17,940 nucleotides of DNA, from contig CAYYYP010000056.1 in assembly GCA_964475985.1 (NCBI GenBank), positions 1-17,940 of the forward strand, read 5' to 3'. Both the position numbers and the translations under genes were made by a program. Source of the stretch: CAYYYP01 sp964475985 (GTDB lineage: Bacteria > Bdellovibrionota > UBA1018 > CAYHWW01). The notes under the pieces were generated by a model. That model saw only the letters and a program-made list of their open reading frames with translations, did not search any database and was not told where the DNA came from. This document shows positions 6,153-14,223 of the stretch, one piece after another (position 1 is the first letter of the stretch; each line of letters opens with the position of its first letter).

Positions 6153-9100
6153 CTAAAGATGCGCGCCGGGGCGGTGGCAATCCGTTTCGGTCCTACGAAT
6201 CGCTTCGTTATCGGCGCGTGAGATATCTTCCGGAGTTTGGAATCTTTCCCTGACGCGTCTATGCACTTCGCCTAGCAAACTTGAGATCTGCGGATTGGTG
6301 TTGGGATCCACGCCCAACTGCCTTGCAAAATCCCTAGAGAATTGTCCGAAGCTTACGGCTTCGGCGACATCTCGCACGTGGGCTGGGTTGCTAAGATTTC
6401 TTACATTAAGTGGAGCGCCATTTGCGTCTCGTAAACCTTCCCTGCCGACGAGCTCATTGACTCGGTCGTGGAGTTGATTGTCCAATCGTCTTAAGTCAGC
6501 GACTGCCGTTGCGTGTGGCGAGTTCGCGGCGCGATTATCATCGTTTGCAGTATTCAATACTCGCTGTGCGGCGGAATCCCGCTGCGCAAGCAAAGTGTCG
6601 ACGTTTGCAATTTGTCTTCGGCCGGCCGCAGTCCTAACTCGGTTTACGATGCGGCCTATGATGTTACGATTCTGAGGGTTTGAAGCAAGCGCTTGCCTCA
6701 GCGGTGAACTTCCAGGCGGTGCCATGGAAGGGGCAACGGGTGCGGCATCGCTTGCGGCAACTGCAGGGTTACGTGCGCCTGCATCGGTGCCGGGTGCGGT
6801 TCCGGGTTGACGAGAGTGGGCTGGGGTCCCACTTTGATGGGCTGCTTCAAGATATCTGGCGGCTGCGGTGTAAACACAATTCAAGTCGCCGGCACAACCA
6901 CGGACTGCGTCGGAAATTCTAGAATCTGGGCCGTGTTCAGCGCCAACGGCATGCCTTTGGATTTGAGGAACGTGCCGTCTAATGCGTCGAATATCACCGG
7001 CAATGCGTACGAGATCTGCGGGATCTGCATGTTCCATCGCGCGGTTAATTTCGTCGAGTTGAGAGATCAAATCTGGATTATGCGGAGGTCGCTCCCTTGC
7101 CGCAGTTAACATGTCGCCCAAGGACCTTCGGAAAGCTTCCGCGAAGGATTGCCTTTGGGCGGGAGTGGCATCAGGACGACTAGCGGCTTCAAGCTGGGCG
7201 TGCAGGTCGGACGCAAGGTGGGGCTCACGATATGGTGATCCTCCCCGGCCATGATCATGAGATGCGTTTCCACCGAGAATATCCGCAAAATGGGAATACC
7301 AACCCAAAGGAATCCCGTGCGGTCCCGCGACATCCGTGAGGTGAGGAACATGATTACCCAGGAGATTGCTAGGATCGACGATGGCGCCGACTAAGAAGTC
7401 TTTAACGAAATGAGCCAGATTCGGTTGCCTTGATTCCAGATCCCGTAAATATTCGCCATCCGTAATTCCAGCGAGCATGTTTCCGCGCATGTAGTGTCTT
7501 GTTCCGTTAGGATCCCAGATACCTTCGTAAAATTGCGGTGCATTTCCAACTAATGCGATTCCAACTGCCTGTTTACCAAAATTCCCCGCCGTATTTCTGA
7601 GGATATCTCTTACCATATTAGAGCTGCCGGCGGCGGCTAACGTTGAGATCGGGTTTCTTATGGCAGTTAGAATTGCGGGACCGGATCCACGGGCCGCTTG
7701 TAATGCACTTCTGATGGCCATCCCAGTTGTACTGCGCAGCTCGGCTCCGACTACGGCACCGGCTTCATTTAATAATTCTCTCGCTACCAATTGTCGTAAG
7801 GCCATGGTTCCGGCCTTTGCGATAAGACCACCAACTACCGTTGCGCAGCCGTACGTGCCTAATGCAGTTAACGCAGGCTGAATGACGCGTGCACCACCTG
7901 CAACGATTCTTTCATCGGTACTTAAAGCGGTTGCACTAGCTAGAGTTGAACAAAATTGCTGTCCGAGTTCGGGTGAAAGGGATTGATTGCAAACCGAGTT
8001 TGAAGAAAGTCCAGACTGGCTGGCTCTTCCGAAACAGTTAAGAAGTTGATTTGCAGCGGAGGGGTCTCGTAAAAAAGAACGTCCAGCCTCGCGGCCATTT
8101 CCACAAATATTCTTAATTGAATCTCTAAGGATGCCCAAACTAGAATCGGGTGATAAATCCGCAAGCCCCCTAGCACGCACTCCATTGATGGCTACACCAT
8201 TTTCCGTGGCGCCGGTGATGGCATCCACTACATCGTCAGAAGTGGTTCTTTGCAGGTAAATCTGACTTTGTGCAGTATGGCGTATTTGCGCGATTCTCTC
8301 TTGGTCCGTTCGAGTGTGGCGAGACAGAAGCTGATGTAGCGGAATTCCACGATGAGGTCCATCGGGCACCGGGCTGAGCAAAATGGACTTTTCATTCAAA
8401 ATTGCGGCGCGACGGGCCCTGAGCGTCAATAGCAGATTCAGTTTTACACTACAAAGGTCTGTATCATCCACGGCTACGCCCCGCGGGGCTTCCATATGCA
8501 TCGATTGAAGCGCAATGGCATCTCCCGCGGTGGTCTGGCCTTGAAGTGAGAGGGTGCTGTTGTCGGCGCGGGAAAACTGAATATTCCGACGTGTTGCCTG
8601 CATGCGCATACGGGTCGGAGTGCCGCTTGCCGTACAAAGTGCTCCAGCCGCGGTATTTATATCTGCGGCACCGGTGATCGCTTCTGCAGCGTGCGGGCAG
8701 GGGTTAATCATACTGCCTAAACTTTCTTGATAAGCATGGGCCCACGTGGCGTCATCCGCGGCCGGAAAATCACCTTGAAGTGCCGCAATCTGGGCTTCAA
8801 GATTATGGATCTCATGTACCGACTGAATTAAACTATTCATGTTTTGATCATTGAGTGCTGAATCGCGATGGTTCGCGCGAACAACTTTTGCCGCCGCCCT
8901 ACCTTTTGCATTTTCAATGTAGTGTTGGATGCTGCTGCGTACATGGGTGACCGTATCAGATAAAATGGGCGCGGACCGGCCACATTCACCAGCCAATTGT
9001 TCCATGAATTGTTGGGCCATAGGGCCCGTCATGCCTTCCTGCATGGCCAAATTATCGATGAAAGACTCAACGTTCTTTTCCGCCGAGAACCTAGCGGCGA

Positions 9101-10022
9101 CTTCCTGCATGGAAAGCTCACCCGTAATTTGTGCGATCACATTGCCAGGTTGTCTTACGGCTGAGAGAGGAGTGCTTCCGTTTGCTGTATTACAACTATC
9201 TTCTAAACAAAAATTTGGTGGGGTTCCATTGCCGCCGCAAGTTCTTTGACATGCTGGGCGATTTGCTGCGGTTCCAGCTACAGCACTTCTTAGCTCGGCG
9301 TTCAAATCACCTTGCGCAGTGCTATTCGCGGCTGCGGCCGAAGCTTGACTCGTGCTGGTGGAAGTTGATGTCGCCGTGCTTGTGCCCGTTGCGGTATTTC
9401 TGGCGTTACGTCTATTTGGGGTTCTAGGAGGGGTGGGGGCATTATTATTTGCATTTCTATTTCCGCTCCATCCTCCGCGGAACGCAGATACGATCATAGA
9501 GCTGGGACAAACCGCTTCGGTTAATGAAGCGGCGCAAGCTCGGTGTAATGCCGATACACTATTATAAGATCCTACTAATGAAGCTGCGGAATCCCTAAGT
9601 GGACGAAGGGCAACGCCACTAGGTTCCCTCGCTGGCAGTGCTAAAGCTTGTAACTTACATTGCGCGACCAATGACAAATCTCGATTAGGATCATCACACT
9701 GATCAAGCGCGGTAAAAATTGTGTGAGTAGGGTTCGAAGTTCGGAGCGCTTGAGCCCTTTGAGTGTAAGTCGTATGGCTGCGTCTGGCTCTTTCACCCAA
9801 GTCCGCGGCAGCATCCCGTATACATTGTAAAATGGATGCCGACGTCGCTCCGGGCGCCTGTCTACATTCTGTGACTTCAATGGATGCGCTGTCGTAGTCA
9901 GTCCCGGTCCGTATAATCTCCCGAGTGAGATCACCGTTAGGCGGGGTGGATTGCGCGCTTACGCCGCAGAGCAAGATAAATCCCAAAATAAAAACAAACG
10001 AAGTTTTGATTCTTAAAATCAT
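6153..10022 (-). CDS. Large exported, cysteine-containing protein of unknown function (1289 aa)
   Basis: I recognise no family. A clear Sec signal peptide occupies residues 1-23 (hydrophobic FVFILGFILLCG, cleavage at VSA/Q). The mature protein has 22 Cys, an even number. Several form short pairs of the type C-N5-13-C leading into an Ala-rich helix: 53/67, 109/122, 163/172, 258/262, 272/277, 1043/1049. Two low-complexity linkers divide it: Asn/Pro then Ser/Thr-rich at about 185-240, and Pro/Ala-rich at about 1065-1108. Residues 705-830 are Ala/Gly-rich and moderately hydrophobic (ALTALGTYGCATVVGGLIAK at 718-737) and might interact with membranes. Residues 890-930 are His/Gly-rich. The tail from 1110 is helical and charged. 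ATG at 10022 is followed by a good signal sequence, and a weak GAGAG lies about 12 bases upstream. It converges with the HTH regulator and lies downstream of the beta-barrel gene. It is probably periplasmic or secreted. Toxin, adhesin or structural roles are all open. Confidence 0.85.
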   Translation of the reverse strand: MILRIKTSFVFILGFILLCGVSAQSTPPNGDLTREIIRTGTDYDSASIEVTECRQAPGATSASILQCIRDAAADLGERARRSHTTYTQRAQALRTSNPTHTIFTALDQCDDPNRDLSLVAQCKLQALALPAREPSGVALRPLRDSAASLVGSYNSVSALHRACAASLTEAVCPSSMIVSAFRGGWSGNRNANNNAPTPPRTPNRRNARNTATGTSTATSTSTSTSQASAAAANSTAQGDLNAELRSAVAGTAANRPACQRTCGGNGTPPNFCLEDSCNTANGSTPLSAVRQPGNVIAQITGELSMQEVAARFSAEKNVESFIDNLAMQEGMTGPMAQQFMEQLAGECGRSAPILSDTVTHVRSSIQHYIENAKGRAAAKVVRANHRDSALNDQNMNSLIQSVHEIHNLEAQIAALQGDFPAADDATWAHAYQESLGSMINPCPHAAEAITGAADINTAAGALCTASGTPTRMRMQATRRNIQFSRADNSTLSLQGQTTAGDAIALQSMHMEAPRGVAVDDTDLCSVKLNLLLTLRARRAAILNEKSILLSPVPDGPHRGIPLHQLLSRHTRTDQERIAQIRHTAQSQIYLQRTTSDDVVDAITGATENGVAINGVRARGLADLSPDSSLGILRDSIKNICGNGREAGRSFLRDPSAANQLLNCFGRASQSGLSSNSVCNQSLSPELGQQFCSTLASATALSTDERIVAGGARVIQPALTALGTYGCATVVGGLIAKAGTMALRQLVARELLNEAGAVVGAELRSTTGMAIRSALQAARGSGPAILTAIRNPISTLAAAGSSNMVRDILRNTAGNFGKQAVGIALVGNAPQFYEGIWDPNGTRHYMRGNMLAGITDGEYLRDLESRQPNLAHFVKDFLVGAIVDPSNLLGNHVPHLTDVAGPHGIPLGWYSHFADILGGNASHDHGRGGSPYREPHLASDLHAQLEAASRPDATPAQRQSFAEAFRRSLGDMLTAARERPPHNPDLISQLDEINRAMEHADPADLVRIAGDIRRIRRHVPQIQRHAVGAEHGPDSRISDAVRGCAGDLNCVYTAAARYLEAAHQSGTPAHSRQPGTAPGTDAGARNPAVAASDAAPVAPSMAPPGSSPLRQALASNPQNRNIIGRIVNRVRTAAGRRQIANVDTLLAQRDSAAQRVLNTANDDNRAANSPHATAVADLRRLDNQLHDRVNELVGREGLRDANGAPLNVRNLSNPAHVRDVAEAVSFGQFSRDFARQLGVDPNTNPQISSLLGEVHRRVRERFQTPEDISRADNEAIRRTETDCHRPGAHL

Positions 10023-10124
10023 TTTTGTTTACTCTCTTCTATAACCATTCTCGGCGAAGAGAGGGAAATTTGAGAGAGGCAAAAACTACCTGGATAGGCA
10101 AAACTGCGCTTGAGGAGTAGGAAG

Positions 10125-10165
10125 CGGAGCTTTATGTAAACTACTTAAGTTTAGATAAAGCTCCG
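10125..10165 (-). terminator. Long hairpin between the OMP gene and the 1289-aa gene
   Basis: Arms 10125-10142 (CGGAGCTTTATGTAAACT) and 10148-10165 pair over 18 positions with one mismatch around a 5-base loop. It starts 8 bases past the stop of the OMP gene. No U-tract follows on the minus strand, so it may act as a U-less terminator, a 3' stabiliser, or an attenuator before the 1289-aa gene. Confidence 0.5.
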
Positions 10166-10172
10166 GGTTGGC

Positions 10173-10913
10173 CTAAAGGGAAACTTGAAGTCCGCCTAAA
10201 AATTGGAAGCTAGTCAGCCGGTAAACGCCATTGTTGGTGTCTTCACTGACTTCACTAGATAATACATTCGTAAGGCCGTGGGTGTAGCGCGCTTCTGCTA
10301 CGAAACTCACGCTTTCACTGATGATAAATGAAGCTCCGGCACCGGCATTAAGGGTAAACAAGAACTTCCTGAAATCCTCATCCCTAAGGGACAAGTCAAT
10401 GGACATGGTATCGGTATACGCCCGGCCGCTTTTGCTAACCATACGGCCAAAACCTGGACCGGCGAGGATGAAGGGCTGCACGGGTGAGTTCAACATGAGT
10501 TTGCCCTTAAATAACAAAGGAACTTCAAGGTAGCTGAACTTATAGTCGGCCTTAGCGAGGGGACTGTAGTCCAATTGAGCCGTCCGCTGGGTATAATTGA
10601 ATTCAGGCTGAAAATAGAAGCCATTCAAGATTTTGATTTCGGCGCCGGCTCCGACCATAAGGCCGAATTTAGAGTGGACATGCTCGTTGAAATCTTTTGC
10701 ATCATTTTTCCAAACGGCCGAACCCAAGTTGCCGCCGCCGTGAACAAATAAGCCTATGTCCGAAGACTTCGTGGTGGTCACGGATGAGTCGCTGGTTTCG
10801 GCTACGGTTGTATTAGTAGCTTCAGTATTTTGTTCAAGGGTTGCGGCTAGAAGCGAGGTTGCGGACAAGGAAAATGCCGCAGCAATGAATGAAAATCTTA
10901 AAAATGAGTTCAT
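10173..10913 (-). CDS. Outer-membrane beta-barrel protein (OmpA/PorT-like 8-stranded type)
   Basis: 246 residues with a signal peptide (MNSFLRFSFIAAAFSLSATS, cleavage near residue 23-24). A Thr/Ser-rich segment of about 30 residues follows, then alternating hydrophobic strands separated by turns: GLFVHGGGNLG, KFGLMVGAGAEIKI, GFYFQPEFNYTQR, YSYLEVPLLFKGKL-like, PFILAGPGFGRMV, FLFTLNAGAGASFII, VSFVAEARYTHGL and FQFLGGLQVSL. The YLEVPLL and PF.LAGPGFG signatures are typical of the outer-membrane beta-barrel domain family PF13568. It would sit in the outer membrane as a small barrel. Its function is not inferable from sequence. AAAGGA lies 6 bases before the ATG. A weak promoter is placed at 10947-10975. 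It is divergent from the 180-aa gene. Confidence 0.88.
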   Translation of the reverse strand: MNSFLRFSFIAAAFSLSATSLLAATLEQNTEATNTTVAETSDSSVTTTKSSDIGLFVHGGGNLGSAVWKNDAKDFNEHVHSKFGLMVGAGAEIKILNGFYFQPEFNYTQRTAQLDYSPLAKADYKFSYLEVPLLFKGKLMLNSPVQPFILAGPGFGRMVSKSGRAYTDTMSIDLSLRDEDFRKFLFTLNAGAGASFIISESVSFVAEARYTHGLTNVLSSEVSEDTNNGVYRLTSFQFLGGLQVSL

Positions 10914-10946
10914 GAGTATCCTTTTCTGGGGGTGAATTTGTTGGGG

Positions 10947-10975
10947 ATAGTAGCAGGGCCCAGTTCTATAAACAA
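10947..10975 (-). promoter_or_regulatory. Possible sigma-70 promoter of the OMP gene
   Basis: On minus, TTGTTT (10975-10970), 17 bases, TACTAT (10952-10947). Transcription would start near 10940, leaving a leader of about 27 bases that contains the AAAGGA ribosome-binding site. Both boxes are imperfect. Confidence 0.35.
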
Positions 10976-11035
10976 GTTAGATTTAATTCGCGTCCTCCGG
11001 GTTTTATCCGGACATCCTGACGGCCCCATAACCCC

Positions 11036-11041
11036 TATAAT
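11036..11041 (+). promoter_or_regulatory. Possible -10 box of the 180-aa gene
   Basis: A perfect TATAAT lies 63 bases before the ATG at 11105, but no -35 box at normal spacing is visible. The upstream stretch has two CCGG-containing elements about 10 bases apart (near 10997-11011). Confidence 0.25.
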
Positions 11042-11104
11042 GTCCACCGTCGGCATAAAATTCCCTCTAAAGTTTTCTAATTTATATCCGATACGTGTCA
11101 GTGC

Positions 11105-11647
11105 ATGGCTGTACCCAATAAAGACCCTAAAGGCTCCCCCGAATCCTCATTAGGACAAGTGGGCCGGGCCCTTCTAAAATTCTTTAAACCCCTACTTCAG
11201 GTAAAGGCTCATCCCGTGAGCGCTGACCCCGTCGCCAAAATTTTGGAAGATCGGGCAAATCTTGTTCGCCAAAAAAATGCTGCCGCCCAGCCCGATGCGA
11301 TGGCGGCCTTGAATTCGAAGACCCTTACCACCGACAAAGGTCCTATTAAACCTGGTGAACGTGGCAGCGGCTTTATCGATGTGAAACGCAATACCAGTGC
11401 ACTTTGGATAGATGTAGTGGAAGACCTGGTAGATGACTGCCAGAACTCATCCGGTGCCGCAAAAGTACGCCTTGGGAATTCTGCTTATCAAACGGCTGCC
11501 ACTCAATCGTTAGGAACTTCCGCAAAAACTATTGGCCGCATCCTTGATGTGATCGCTCTAGTGAAAGAAGCTTCAGTTGCGGCGGAAGATAGCGAAGAAG
11601 CGTACCAAGAAAAGATTAAAAAATCTAAAGCTCCGAAGGCTGCATAG
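11105..11647 (+). CDS. Hypothetical protein, 180 aa, soluble
   Basis: No family recognised. No signal peptide or membrane segment, so it is probably cytoplasmic. The N-terminal 60 residues are basic and Ala-rich. A segment at 95-112 (RNTSALWIDVVEDLVDDC) is amphipathic and acidic. The helix at 140-160 (KTIGRILDVIALVKEAS) is followed by a Lys/Ala-rich tail, KIKKSKAPKAA. ATG at 11105 has no clear ribosome-binding site. The gene is supported as real by its divergent spacing, its balanced composition, and the fact that its stop overlaps the end of the convergent flippase-like gene by only 23 bases. Confidence 0.65.
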   Translation: MAVPNKDPKGSPESSLGQVGRALLKFFKPLLQVKAHPVSADPVAKILEDRANLVRQKNAAAQPDAMAALNSKTLTTDKGPIKPGERGSGFIDVKRNTSALWIDVVEDLVDDCQNSSGAAKVRLGNSAYQTAATQSLGTSAKTIGRILDVIALVKEASVAAEDSEEAYQEKIKKSKAPKAA

Positions 11648-12659
11648 TCGAGATATCGGCGGGCGCGGTTTTTCGATAACGGAGATAAACGGCGCCGCCT
11701 AGCAAGTTCACGAGAATCTGAAACGCCACGAATGCGGTAAACAGATCGGCTCCATTTTTAGATCCTACCAGCTGAAAAAGGCCTAAAAACGCTGCGTGCC
11801 CCGTGCCCAGGCCGGCGGGCGCAATGGGGATGGCCGTGACTACAAGGCCAAGCGGCACCAGTAAGAAGAAATCTGAAGCCGTGATGGATTCAAAGCCCGT
11901 GAGATGATGCGAAAGCAGCAGAAACAATCCCACGATGCAGGTGTGGATTAAAATGGAAATCCCAAACCCTTTAATGATGAGGCCCGGATTGTTCTCATAA
12001 CACTTCACAGCGGCAAAAACTTTGACCCAAATTGCGCTGCCTGGCATGCGTTCTAGGAATTTTTGAATCCCCCGCGCAATGGGCGTATCGAATAAAACAA
12101 ACGCGTAGAAGACCAGCGCGCCTAGGGCCAAAAATCCAATGAGGCCAATGAGGGGACTGAGTTGAGGGGATGACTTTACATTCTTCAAGTGGGTGAGCAT
12201 TGCCAGGAAAGAAACGAAAATCAGGCCGCTAACCCCAAGAATGCGATCAAAAAACAGGGTTGCAAATGCTTTTGATTTGCCCTTTTTGTCGGGTTGCTGC
12301 CGGACGATATAGTAACCTTTCACAACGTCGCCGCTTACGGCGCCGGGAAGTGCCGTGTTAAAAAAATTTCCGATCATGGTGAGGCGCACCACTTCAAATC
12401 CTGACAGAAAAATTCCTTGGCCTTTTAACAACAATGACCACCGGTAAGCCCCCAGCGTCGTAGTAAATGCAATGGCGCTAAACCCCACCAAAGCCACCGT
12501 CGGGGTGGTTAAAATTTCAAGTACGCGGGAGAAATCAAGCAAGCCCTTGTCGTAGAGGTAAAAAAGAATGCCCGCCATGAGGGCGATTTTCAGCGAAAGC
12601 CGAAACAAGGATTTCATCAACGAAGTTTTTGCCGCATTTTCCATAGATTTCATTCTCAT
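11625..12659 (-). CDS. Flippase-like integral membrane protein (UPF0104/LPG_synthase_TM family)
   Basis: About 344 residues with eight or nine hydrophobic segments. The family signatures are GNFFNTALPGAVSGDVVKGY, the counterpart of the NxxLPGxxGGDxxR motif, and APAGLGTGHAAFLGLF near the C-terminus, the counterpart of the PGGLGxxE motif. This is PF03706, also called TIGR00374, the membrane domain of MprF-like proteins, often found beside polysaccharide or lipid glycosylation genes. It probably moves or uses a lipid-linked envelope intermediate, with substrate unknown. Start is uncertain: ATG at 12659, with in-frame ATGs at 12653 and 12644 and a TTG at 12683. Third gene of a minus operon after the glycosyltransferase and the amidotransferase. 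Confidence 0.88.
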   Translation of the reverse strand: MRMKSMENAAKTSLMKSLFRLSLKIALMAGILFYLYDKGLLDFSRVLEILTTPTVALVGFSAIAFTTTLGAYRWSLLLKGQGIFLSGFEVVRLTMIGNFFNTALPGAVSGDVVKGYYIVRQQPDKKGKSKAFATLFFDRILGVSGLIFVSFLAMLTHLKNVKSSPQLSPLIGLIGFLALGALVFYAFVLFDTPIARGIQKFLERMPGSAIWVKVFAAVKCYENNPGLIIKGFGISILIHTCIVGLFLLLSHHLTGFESITASDFFLLVPLGLVVTAIPIAPAGLGTGHAAFLGLFQLVGSKNGADLFTAFVAFQILVNLLGGAVYLRYRKTAPADISTMQPSEL

Positions 12660-12707
12660 TACACGAGGGGATTTGATGTGCAAAAGACTTTGAGTGGGAC
12701 CGCAACC

Positions 12708-13349
12708 TCAAAGCTTTAAAAATTCCTGGAAGAGCTTCTGACCCACTAAATTTTCTTCGGCCGTATCCGGGTGTTGCCGCTCAGGGTGAAACTGCACGCC
12801 ATGGATTTCGCCTTTAAGTGACTGGAACCCCTGAATGCCGCAAGCGTCATTGGTAAAGGTTTTTTCAAATCCCCTGGGCAAAGTGTGGACACATTCCACG
12901 TGCGAAGCGTCCGTACCAAACAGCGGGGGAAGGCTTGCCGCCAGCGCCTTTCGTGACGTTGGGGTGGCGTTCACTTCAATCCATCCCTTTTCTGGGACGG
13001 GGGCTTTACCTAAGACCTCCTTGCCACCAAACGCCCGCGCGATCATTTGGTGTCCAAAACAAATTCCCAAAATGGGAACTTTTTGAGCCTCTGCGGCAAG
13101 GATTAACTTTAAAAGAAAAGCGACCCAGGGTTCATCATTCAAACATGAGGTTCGGCTACCCGATATGACCATATGGGTAATGGTTTTATTTCGAAATAAA
13201 CTCGAAAGCGTATCGACTTCCGTTTGCGTAAGTCCAGGCCCACGTTGTAAAAAAACGCTGCCTTGCTGTGACCCCAAAATATGCTTTAAAATATTGGGAC
13301 TGCCATAGGGTGCATCCAAAAGGCAATCGATGACGAGGACAGTCTTCAT
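12708..13349 (-). CDS. Class I glutamine amidotransferase (GuaA-type GATase domain protein)
   Basis: 213 residues, a stand-alone GATase1 domain. The nucleophile elbow is LGICFGHQMIARAFGG with C97, and the other triad members are H188 and E190 in GVQFHPE. The GMP-synthase-like order is kept, but there is no synthetase domain. It would release ammonia from glutamine, and the acceptor cannot be told. The ATG overlaps the stop of the upstream glycosyltransferase (ATGA, 13346-13349), and the flippase-like gene follows after about 48 bases. It is therefore co-expressed with envelope glycan genes and may modify a sugar or lipid carrier. That last point is inference from context only. Confidence 0.9.
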   Translation of the reverse strand: MKTVLVIDCLLDAPYGSPNILKHILGSQQGSVFLQRGPGLTQTEVDTLSSLFRNKTITHMVISGSRTSCLNDEPWVAFLLKLILAAEAQKVPILGICFGHQMIARAFGGKEVLGKAPVPEKGWIEVNATPTSRKALAASLPPLFGTDASHVECVHTLPRGFEKTFTNDACGIQGFQSLKGEIHGVQFHPERQHPDTAEENLVGQKLFQEFLKL

Positions 13350-14155
13350 GGCAAATCCATATTTTTTGGCTTCCGCGTTTCTTCCAAAACAAAGGCAAAC
13401 TTAAGGAACATGGAGTGCGCGGCATTGACAGCGATAATGAACCCCAGCAGCCCATCACGGAAACCTTGTTTAAAAAAATAGGATTCAAAAAACTTAATGG
13501 GGGGCTTGAAAATAAGCTTCATTAGAGTTTTGCAATTCTCGCCCGAATCACTCTGAGTCTGCACCCTCTGATTTTCCAAGATTTTGCGGGCGCCCTCTTT
13601 GGCGTAACGAATATTTGCCCGCACTTGATCATCAACTCCTTCAAAGGTGTAGTGAAGCAACGGAGATTTTAGGTCCTGGATTCTCCCGCCCACGGTAAGT
13701 TCTTCATGCACCGGAGGGTTCGTCCAATTGGCTCCTTGGCGTGCACAAAGCCTTAAAAGGTAGTTTGGGTACCAGCCCCCAAATTGAATCCATTGACCTT
13801 GATAAAAAGTCTTCCGGGCAATGCGATAACCTTTGGTGTCACCAGGGCTTGCGAGGGCCGTTAGGACTTCGTTTTTCAACTCCTCGGTAACGACCTCGTC
13901 GGCGTCGACGTTCAATACCCAGTCAAACCGGCAGTGCCGCATGGCTAGGTTTTTCTGATTTCCATACCCTTGCCAATTTTCCTTAAAAATGCGTACTTTT
14001 TCACCGCAACTGGCGGCCAGGGCTAGCGTTGCATCTTGGCTTCCGCTATCCACGACGATGATTTCATCGACCCAATCCTTAAGGGCGTGCAGGCAACGAA
14101 GGATGTTTTTCTCTTCGTTCAAAGTGATGATTGTCGCGGAAATTCCGTTAGGCAT
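13346..14155 (-). CDS. GT2 glycosyltransferase, WaaE/KdtX-like (LPS core)
   Basis: 269 residues. The GT-A fold motifs are SATIITLNEEKNI (6-18), IIVVDSGSQDAT (32-43), the metal-binding DAD at 84-86 in VLNVDADEVV, and the acceptor-side NPPVHEEL (147-153). The C-terminal amphipathic or membrane-facing helix region, FFKQGFRDGLLGFIIAVNAA (227-246), is the hallmark of the WaaE/KdtX group, which adds glucose to the LPS inner core. The donor sugar here is inferred, not seen. ATG at 14155 has no normal ribosome-binding site. A -10-like TCTAAT ends 5 bases before it, so the mRNA may be leaderless. First gene of the operon with the amidotransferase and the flippase-like protein. Confidence 0.92.
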   Translation of the reverse strand: MPNGISATIITLNEEKNILRCLHALKDWVDEIIVVDSGSQDATLALAASCGEKVRIFKENWQGYGNQKNLAMRHCRFDWVLNVDADEVVTEELKNEVLTALASPGDTKGYRIARKTFYQGQWIQFGGWYPNYLLRLCARQGANWTNPPVHEELTVGGRIQDLKSPLLHYTFEGVDDQVRANIRYAKEGARKILENQRVQTQSDSGENCKTLMKLIFKPPIKFFESYFFKQGFRDGLLGFIIAVNAAHSMFLKFAFVLEETRKPKNMDLP

Positions 14156-14160
14156 ACCCC

Positions 14161-14190
14161 ATTAGAAGGGACAATCTCCCTATTTGACAA
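14161..14190 (-). promoter_or_regulatory. Promoter of the WaaE-like gene, leaderless
   Basis: On minus, TTGTCA (14190-14185), 18 bases, TCTAAT (14166-14161). Each box matches consensus at five of six positions. Only GGGGT separates the -10 box from the ATG at 14155, so transcription would start at or beside the initiation codon. Its -35 overlaps the -35 of the opposite promoter. Confidence 0.5.
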
Positions 14191-14211
14191 GCATAGGGTG
14201 CCGCCCTTAAT
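14184..14211 (+). promoter_or_regulatory. Promoter of ugd, nearly leaderless
   Basis: A perfect TTGACA (14184-14189), 16 bases, CTTAAT (14206-14211, four of six). The expected start near 14218 leaves about 6 bases before ATG 14224, and no Shine-Dalgarno sequence is present. The -35 overlaps the -35 of the minus promoter in TTTGACAA. Confidence 0.5.
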
Positions 14212-14223
14212 GTGCTGCACATT

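Noticed and set aside
8929..9567. Long plus-strand open frames opposite the 1289-aa gene
   Set aside because: They overlap one another in different frames, lie fully inside a 3.9-kb gene with a signal peptide, and have no start signals.
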